Assembly: GCF_001042475.2 (NCBI RefSeq)
Contig: NZ_LECW02000015.1
Span: 149,650 to 213,649 of the forward strand
DNA length: 64,000 nt
Reading direction: 5' to 3'
DNA from: Bacillus glycinifermentans
Lineage (GTDB): Bacteria > Bacillota > Bacilli > Bacillales > Bacillaceae
Shown here: piece after piece, positions 59,567-64,000 of the stretch
Numbering within the stretch: the stretch's first letter is position 1
How the letters are laid out: each line of letters begins with the position of its first letter
The notes under the pieces: generated by a model
Database searches by the model: none
Told to the model about the DNA's origin: nothing
Seen by the model: the letters and a program-made list of their open reading frames with translations, nothing else
Made by a program: the position numbers and the translations under genes

Positions 59567-61525
59567 ATGAAAACTTTAGACGTTCAGGCGTTGCACAAAG
59601 CAATTGACCATACGCTGGAACAGTTAAAAAAGCAATCAGATGAAATGGCTAAAGTCAAAAAAAGCGTTGAAGCCATCACATCCCTTGACGATGCTTTAAA
59701 AGGAAAAGGGGGAGATGCGATTCGTGCTTTCTACGAAGAATGCCACACTCCGTTTCTTCAGTTCTACGACACTTTCATTGACGAATATGAATCAGCACTG
59801 AAAAAAATTAAAAATGCATTGAATTCCTTGGAGCCGAATCACAACGGATATATTTCGCAATCATTTCTCGATCATGAATTGGAACAAGGTTTGAACGCGG
59901 CTGATCGAACAACGAAACATTTGGTATCCAAAGCCAACGCCGCGATTTCAAAAGTCAGCCATATTGTCGATCTGCCAGATTTAAATGACAACGAATTTCA
60001 TGAGCAGAATAGAAAAGCATTGACTGACATCAATCAGACGATTGAAAAGCTGTATACGTTTGACAGGGAACAGACAAGCACGCTCAAAACGGCCGAATCA
60101 GACCTTGATACGATGCAAAAATACATCTCGAGGCTTGAAAAAATGTATACGGGGCCTAAAATTGAAATTGCCACCTATCAAAAAGGATCGATTTTAAAAC
60201 CAGATGAGTTGGATGCTTTGAGCGGGAATCAAGAGACAGCGATGGGAGTCATGTTGGATAAGCTTGACAACAAATCAAAGCTTGAAAAAGAGATTAGCGA
60301 AGTTAGTGAACATGATATCAAAATTTCCAAGTTAAAGAAGAAGCTTGATGATTATGACTTTTCAACAGCTTCAGAGTTTTATGAGATTGCCAAGGAAATT
60401 GGATATGAAAATCTTTCCCCTTGGCAACAACGGTATTTCAATGGAATCGAAGGCTCTCGTAATTTTGGCAATGCCATTAAAGGAAGTGCTGAAGGAATCA
60501 AAAATGCAGTTGTCGATACTGCTGTAGGCATATGGGACATGATCGCTCACCCAGACGAAACGATTGAGGGCATTAATTATACGATTCATCATCCCGTAAA
60601 AGTATTTAATATTATGAAACAGGGAATTGAAGAGTCTTACGAGCGAGATGTAGTCAATGGCGATTCTTATACCCAAGCCAGATGGTTTAGCTATGCCGTT
60701 GGAATGGTCGGTACATCGATTGCTAGTTCAAAAGGCGTTGACAAAGTAGGGAAAGTGGCCAAAGCGGGGAAGGTTGGACAGGTCACAGCCAAAGCGAGTA
60801 AAGCTTCTAAAAAAGTAGCGAACAAAACGATTAAAGCTTCGAAAGAGGCTGTGGGAAAAAGCGTAGCGTCTTTCAAAAAATCGATGCAAAGGGTCGCTTC
60901 CAAAGTAAAAGGGATTCAAATATACAATCCTTTTGAGCCACAGGTTCAGTTGGCTGGCGGGGGTAAAGTACCTTATAATATTCTTGATGGAGAGAATATT
61001 AAGAAAGAGGCTATTCAATATATAAAAAAGGCCACAGATAATATTAAGAAGACGGCAATAAGCAGAAGAAGAAAGAGTGCTTCGAAACTAGTTGGGAAAG
61101 AAGTTAAACTTGATTGGTTGGGGCATAATTACAAAGCAGTTGACATTAAAGGTACTGTAAAAGTAGGGGGTAAGGAGAGGGATATATCAAGGCGTGTGTT
61201 TCAGAAAGTTGATATAGATTGGAACTATAGACCAAGGAACCCCAAAGCAAATGGGTTATCGAATAAAGAACTTATTCAGAAAGGTAGAGCACCATATGCA
61301 GTTGATAAAAATGGGGTGGAATCTCAAATTGAGCTTCATCACATACTCCAAAAGGAAGCTGGAAATATGGTTGAAATAATAGCGACTACACATGATGAAT
61401 ACAAAAAGATTTTGCATGGGCTGATAAAAAATGGAGATAGTTTTAGAAACAATGAGATATTAGATAAACAATTCAACAACTTTAGAAGAAATTATTGGGT
61501 TTGGAGATCACAAAATCTAGATTGA
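59567..61525 (+). CDS. LXG polymorphic toxin with LHH nuclease tip
   Basis: This 652-residue protein has an N-terminal LXG domain (about residues 1-240, long helices, MKTLDVQALHKAIDHTLEQL), the module for export through the type VII (Esx/Yuk) system in Firmicutes. The middle has a hydrophobic segment (FSYAVGMVGTSIASS) and a lysine/alanine-rich basic linker. The C-terminal toxin tip (last 130 residues) has VESQIELHHILQKEAGNMVE, the LHH motif of the HNH/EndoVII nuclease fold, ending FRRNYWVWRS. Two SUKH genes follow at once. The usual small helper genes are not next to it. ATG 59567 follows GAGGAG; the frame upstream lacks a site. Confidence 0.88.
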   Translation: MKTLDVQALHKAIDHTLEQLKKQSDEMAKVKKSVEAITSLDDALKGKGGDAIRAFYEECHTPFLQFYDTFIDEYESALKKIKNALNSLEPNHNGYISQSFLDHELEQGLNAADRTTKHLVSKANAAISKVSHIVDLPDLNDNEFHEQNRKALTDINQTIEKLYTFDREQTSTLKTAESDLDTMQKYISRLEKMYTGPKIEIATYQKGSILKPDELDALSGNQETAMGVMLDKLDNKSKLEKEISEVSEHDIKISKLKKKLDDYDFSTASEFYEIAKEIGYENLSPWQQRYFNGIEGSRNFGNAIKGSAEGIKNAVVDTAVGIWDMIAHPDETIEGINYTIHHPVKVFNIMKQGIEESYERDVVNGDSYTQARWFSYAVGMVGTSIASSKGVDKVGKVAKAGKVGQVTAKASKASKKVANKTIKASKEAVGKSVASFKKSMQRVASKVKGIQIYNPFEPQVQLAGGGKVPYNILDGENIKKEAIQYIKKATDNIKKTAISRRRKSASKLVGKEVKLDWLGHNYKAVDIKGTVKVGGKERDISRRVFQKVDIDWNYRPRNPKANGLSNKELIQKGRAPYAVDKNGVESQIELHHILQKEAGNMVEIIATTHDEYKKILHGLIKNGDSFRNNEILDKQFNNFRRNYWVWRSQNLD

Positions 61526-61538
61526 GGTGATAATAATT

Positions 61539-61961
61539 ATGAATAAACAAATATCAAAGATGATAAATGAGTATATTGAAGAAGGCGATTTTGTCGGAGC
61601 AGTAACCGACGAAGATATCACAAATGCTGAAAACAAGTTAAGATGTAAATTTCCACAAGAATATAAAGAATTCATTAAATCTTATGGTTCTGGAGGTATA
61701 TGTGGGGTTGAAGTTTTGGGTGTAGAAGGAAATGGCTATGCTTCAGTAGTTGATGCTACAGAAAGATTTAGAAACTTTGGTTTACCTGAGAAATACGTAG
61801 TTATTGAAAATGTAGATGAATTTGTTTATTGCCTAAATACAGAAGAAGATTATAGTGTCATAAGGTGGGATGACACAAGCAAAAATGAGGTTAAAAGATA
61901 TTCAAGTTTTGATGAATATTTACAAGATAGCTTCCAAGAAGCAATAGACAACTGGGAGTAA
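61539..61961 (+). CDS. SUKH immunity protein for the LXG toxin (first)
   Basis: This 140-residue SMI1/KNR4-type protein has [20 protein letters not shown] followed by [12 protein letters not shown], the family's core strands. It starts 13 bases after the LXG stop codon with GAGGTGAT as ribosome site, so it is the probable cognate inhibitor of the LHH nuclease. It is acidic, as immunity proteins against basic nucleases usually are. It is clearly related to the next gene. Confidence 0.85.
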   Translation: MNKQISKMINEYIEEGDFVGAVTDEDITNAENKLRCKFPQEYKEFIKSYGSGGICGVEVLGVEGNGYASVVDATERFRNFGLPEKYVVIENVDEFVYCLNTEEDYSVIRWDDTSKNEVKRYSSFDEYLQDSFQEAIDNWE

Positions 61962-62001
61962 CACCAGGGATGAAATTTCCCTTAGCAGAGGATATGTAAA
62001 A

Positions 62002-62466
62002 ATGGAATATTCTAAGGTGGAAAAATTCATAAAAGAAAATGCTGATGCCGACGACTTTACAGGTGGTATAAGTGAAGGGATCATTTCTGAACTGGAAGAG
62101 AAACTTCAATTGAATTTTCCGACGAGTTATAAATGGTTCTTGAAAAATTATGGTTCAGGTGGAGTATATGGAGTAGATATCCTTGGTTATGATTTTGGTG
62201 GAGCATCTGTAGTTGAATTGACAAATGAATATAGAGAACATTATAACCTTACAGATGGGCTAGTAGTTATTGAAGATATTGACTTCTTTGCTTATTGTTT
62301 AGATACAAACAAGATGGAGAATGGGGAATGTCCAGTATTTATATGGGATCGAGAAAATGGATATGAAAATGTTGTAGCCAGCAGTTTCATTGAATATTTT
62401 TATGATAAACTTAAACGAATGAAAGAAAACTGGGAAGAAGACGAAGATTGGGAAGATGAAGAGTGA
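62002..62466 (+). CDS. SUKH immunity protein (second)
   Basis: This 154-residue SMI1/KNR4-type protein has [20 protein letters not shown] and [17 protein letters not shown], close in pattern to the preceding gene. It ends in a very acidic tail ([12 protein letters not shown]). Transcribed 40 bases after the first SUKH gene with AGAGGAT ahead of the ATG. It may protect against the same toxin or a variant tip. A terminator follows (CCTCATCC/GGGTGAGG, T5, 62476-62504), closing the LXG-immunity operon. Confidence 0.83.
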   Translation: MEYSKVEKFIKENADADDFTGGISEGIISELEEKLQLNFPTSYKWFLKNYGSGGVYGVDILGYDFGGASVVELTNEYREHYNLTDGLVVIEDIDFFAYCLDTNKMENGECPVFIWDRENGYENVVASSFIEYFYDKLKRMKENWEEDEDWEDEE

Positions 62467-62475
62467 TCAAAACAG

Positions 62476-62504
62476 CCTCATCCTTATTAAGGGTGAGGTT
62501 TTTC
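62476..62504 (+). terminator. Terminator of the LXG-SUKH operon
   Basis: CCTCATCC pairs with GGGTGAGG around a seven-base loop, followed by T5. Confidence 0.8.
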
Positions 62505-62604
62505 TTAATGGGATTTGTTGCTTGAAATAAATTAGAAATCAATTGTTAAAATTATAAAAGTCCTATAAACTATAATAAAATAATGTTTTTTAGGAGATGG
62601 GGTT

Positions 62605-63132
62605 ATGTTTACTGAAAGGGAAGCATTACGTTTAAGGCTTGAGCAACTTAATGATGCTGAGATTAATTTGCTGCGTCAACTTCGGGAAGAGCGCAATGAA
62701 ATTTATTCTAAGCTGCGCGAATTAGATAATCAAAACAATCCAGTTGAAGTAACCGATGCAAACATGATCCACAAAAAATCATTATTAGAGTTGGCAAATG
62801 AAACGGCAAAGTCCTTTGAAAAAAACAAACAAGAGAAAGCAAATCCGTCAATTGTGTCATCCTTAAACCCTAGAAGAAAACCAAGGCTCGGGACGAAATC
62901 TCACAAACATCGTGAGGTAGCTTTAAAGATTTTAAGGGATCGCAAAGGTGAAATACGGGGATCTGAGCTTCAAAAAGAAATTGAAAAGGAAACAGGGATG
63001 TCGATTCGTAATATGACGACATTTATGCAAGGATTATTGAAGTATCATCCTGAAGTGGAAAAGACATACCGTGGACGTTATGTTCTCAGAAAAGAAAAAG
63101 ACAATGCCATTAATGAAAGTCCTTCTGAATGA
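62605..63132 (+). CDS. Rok-family xenogeneic silencer / competence repressor paralogue
   Basis: This 175-residue protein resembles B. subtilis Rok at both ends. The N-terminal coiled-coil reads MFTEREALRLRLEQLNDAEI, and the C-terminal winged-helix DNA-binding domain has GSELQKEIEKETGMSIRNMT and KTYRGRYVLRKE. The middle linker is shorter and has a basic patch (NPRRKPRLGTKSHKHRE). Rok binds AT-rich foreign DNA and represses genes such as comK and mobile elements. The normal rok locus is elsewhere in Bacillus genomes, so this is an extra, island-borne copy, as on some plasmids. ATG after GGAGATGGGG; a hairpin (AGTCCTTC/GAGGGCT, T6) ends it. Confidence 0.85.
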   Translation: MFTEREALRLRLEQLNDAEINLLRQLREERNEIYSKLRELDNQNNPVEVTDANMIHKKSLLELANETAKSFEKNKQEKANPSIVSSLNPRRKPRLGTKSHKHREVALKILRDRKGEIRGSELQKEIEKETGMSIRNMTTFMQGLLKYHPEVEKTYRGRYVLRKEKDNAINESPSE

Positions 63133-63209
63133 GGGCTTTTTTGTTTAGGAATTGTTTAAAAAATGTATAATAAAAGGGAACATACATTCTGTTTTAAGGT
63201 GTTGAGAGT

Positions 63210-63563
63210 ATGAAACCTGTTATTTCTAAGGAACTTGAAAACGCAATACATGAAAAGATCATTATTGATCTGTGTATCCATGCAATGGAGACAAAGTTGA
63301 CGAAAGCTGAATCAAATAAAGAACCAGAACTTGTTGAATATTATGAGGGGAAGTTGAAGAAGCTCTTTTCAATAAGAAAAGAGTTGAATGACTATTTAAA
63401 GAAGGAAAACACGAAGATTCAAGAGGTTGTTGTATGTGATGATATGTTTGTGGAGTATCCTTATTATATAAGAACTAAAGAAGGGGGGATTAAAGAGGGG
63501 GAGGCGAGGTATTGGAAAGCTGCATTGAAATTGCATATGAAGAATAAGCTGGAAGGATTGTGA
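63210..63563 (+). CDS. Hypothetical island protein
   Basis: This 117-residue protein is mostly helical and rich in Lys and Glu: KELENAIHEKIIIDLCIHAM, EYYEGKLKKLFSIRKELNDY. It has a short strand-like centre (EVVVCDDMFVEYPYYIRTKE). No signal peptide or membrane helix. It looks like one of the small phage/ICE accessory proteins of Bacillus but I cannot name the family. The ATG has a modest site (AAGGTGTTGAGAG). It lies between the Rok-like gene and the truncated Rap gene on the same strand. Confidence 0.55.
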   Translation: MKPVISKELENAIHEKIIIDLCIHAMETKLTKAESNKEPELVEYYEGKLKKLFSIRKELNDYLKKENTKIQEVVVCDDMFVEYPYYIRTKEGGIKEGEARYWKAALKLHMKNKLEGL

Positions 63564-63709
63564 GAAAAGGTTGATCCTTACGGTAGATGAAAGATCGGGG
63601 CTTGTAGCCAATTTTCTAGAAAACATGGGAATTCCTTTGCAAACTTTAGGTGCATTCTGTAAAATATTATCATAGGACTGGAGGAAGACTATTACAAGGA
63701 GGGCAAATA

Positions 63710-63997
63710 ATGAAAGTTGTTGCCTCTGTTGATGTGGCAAACCTCATCAATACTTGGTATGTTCACATCAAAAAGAGAGAGGTTTCTCAAGCCATAGAGT
63801 TAAGAGACAGGATTGTAAAGCTTTTTGATGAGATGGAAGAGGATCAAGATGTTTTGCTTTATTTTAACCTGCTTGACTACAGATTTAGAGTTTTAATGGA
63901 AGATATTGCGGGGAAAGAACCTTCTTTACCTCCAAGCGCTGAGGATAAAGCTAAAACTGATGGAATGTTAAGGTATTATTACTATTTAGCCCCCTAA
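63710..63997 (+). pseudogene. Truncated Rap-family protein (N-terminal part)
   Basis: The 95-residue ORF is the N-terminal three-helix domain of a Rap regulator: VANLINTWYVHIKKREVSQA, the highly characteristic MEEDQDVLLYFNLLDYRFRV, and KAKTDGMLRYYYYL. In a full Rap (about 370 residues) a TPR peptide-binding domain follows. Here the frame hits LAP and a stop at 63997, just where the next helix should begin. Raps dephosphorylate Spo0F or block ComA and are inhibited by Phr peptides. A strong ribosome site (AAGGAGGGC) remains. Sequence beyond the window could tell whether the rest follows in another frame. Confidence 0.72.
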
Positions 63998-64000
63998 TGA

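Overview
The window is chromosomal DNA of a Bacillus of the licheniformis group. Three things point there. A long block has the gene order of B. subtilis (ymaD, ebrAB, ymaG, ymaF, miaA, hfq, ymzA, nrdI-nrdE-nrdF, ymaB, cwlC, spoVK). There is a YjiC glucosyltransferase very like the well-known B. licheniformis enzyme. There is also a fengycin/plipastatin-type synthetase, which from general knowledge fits B. paralicheniformis better than B. licheniformis sensu stricto. Species is inference. I see no rRNA, tRNA, CRISPR array or intact insertion sequence.

Region 1 (1-6.1 kb): alanine racemase, a holin-like protein, a decayed DUF421 gene, a YoaK-type membrane protein, and a Tet(L)-like efflux pump. 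The pump is preceded by a leader peptide ORF and mutually exclusive G/C-tract hairpins.

Region 2 (6.3-29.1 kb): a non-ribosomal peptide synthetase operon with only six modules. A-domain signatures read Glu, Val(E) | Pro, Glu/Gln, unassigned (Tyr by position)(E) | Ile-TE. The last two genes match PpsD and PpsE of plipastatin/fengycin. The first starts with a PpsA-type lipo-initiation C domain but continues as PpsC, so ppsB and the Orn, Tyr and Thr modules are absent. The same gene has a one-base frameshift in its epimerisation domain. The sequence predicts a shortened, probably impaired fengycin line (or a repeat-collapse assembly artefact).

Region 3 (29.1-39 kb): UPF0145 and TVP38 proteins, a class C serine hydrolase, a candidate small RNA, yjiC, the aspartate permease yveA, a spore-coat pair, a LysM-GH18 spore enzyme, and a TetR / SnoaL / NmrA-like group with a perfect palindromic operator.

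Region 4 (39-50 kb): the conserved yma/nrd block. It includes a previously unmarked leader ORF in front of ebrAB, paired NrdR boxes before nrdI, and an inserted GntR-EmrE pair. After cwlC comes a candidate 6S-2-like RNA.

Region 5 (50-64 kb): an AT-rich, decayed and mosaic accessory region. It holds remnants of a YdcZ transporter and of hydantoinase B, then a contact/secreted toxin island that truncates spoVK. The island carries a secreted HNH nuclease toxin with a SUKH immunity gene, an LXG toxin with an LHH nuclease tip and two SUKH genes, an orphan SUKH paralogue, LXG debris, an extra Rok-family xenogeneic silencer and a truncated Rap gene. The spoVK upstream region is duplicated on both sides of part of this island, which records how it was assembled.
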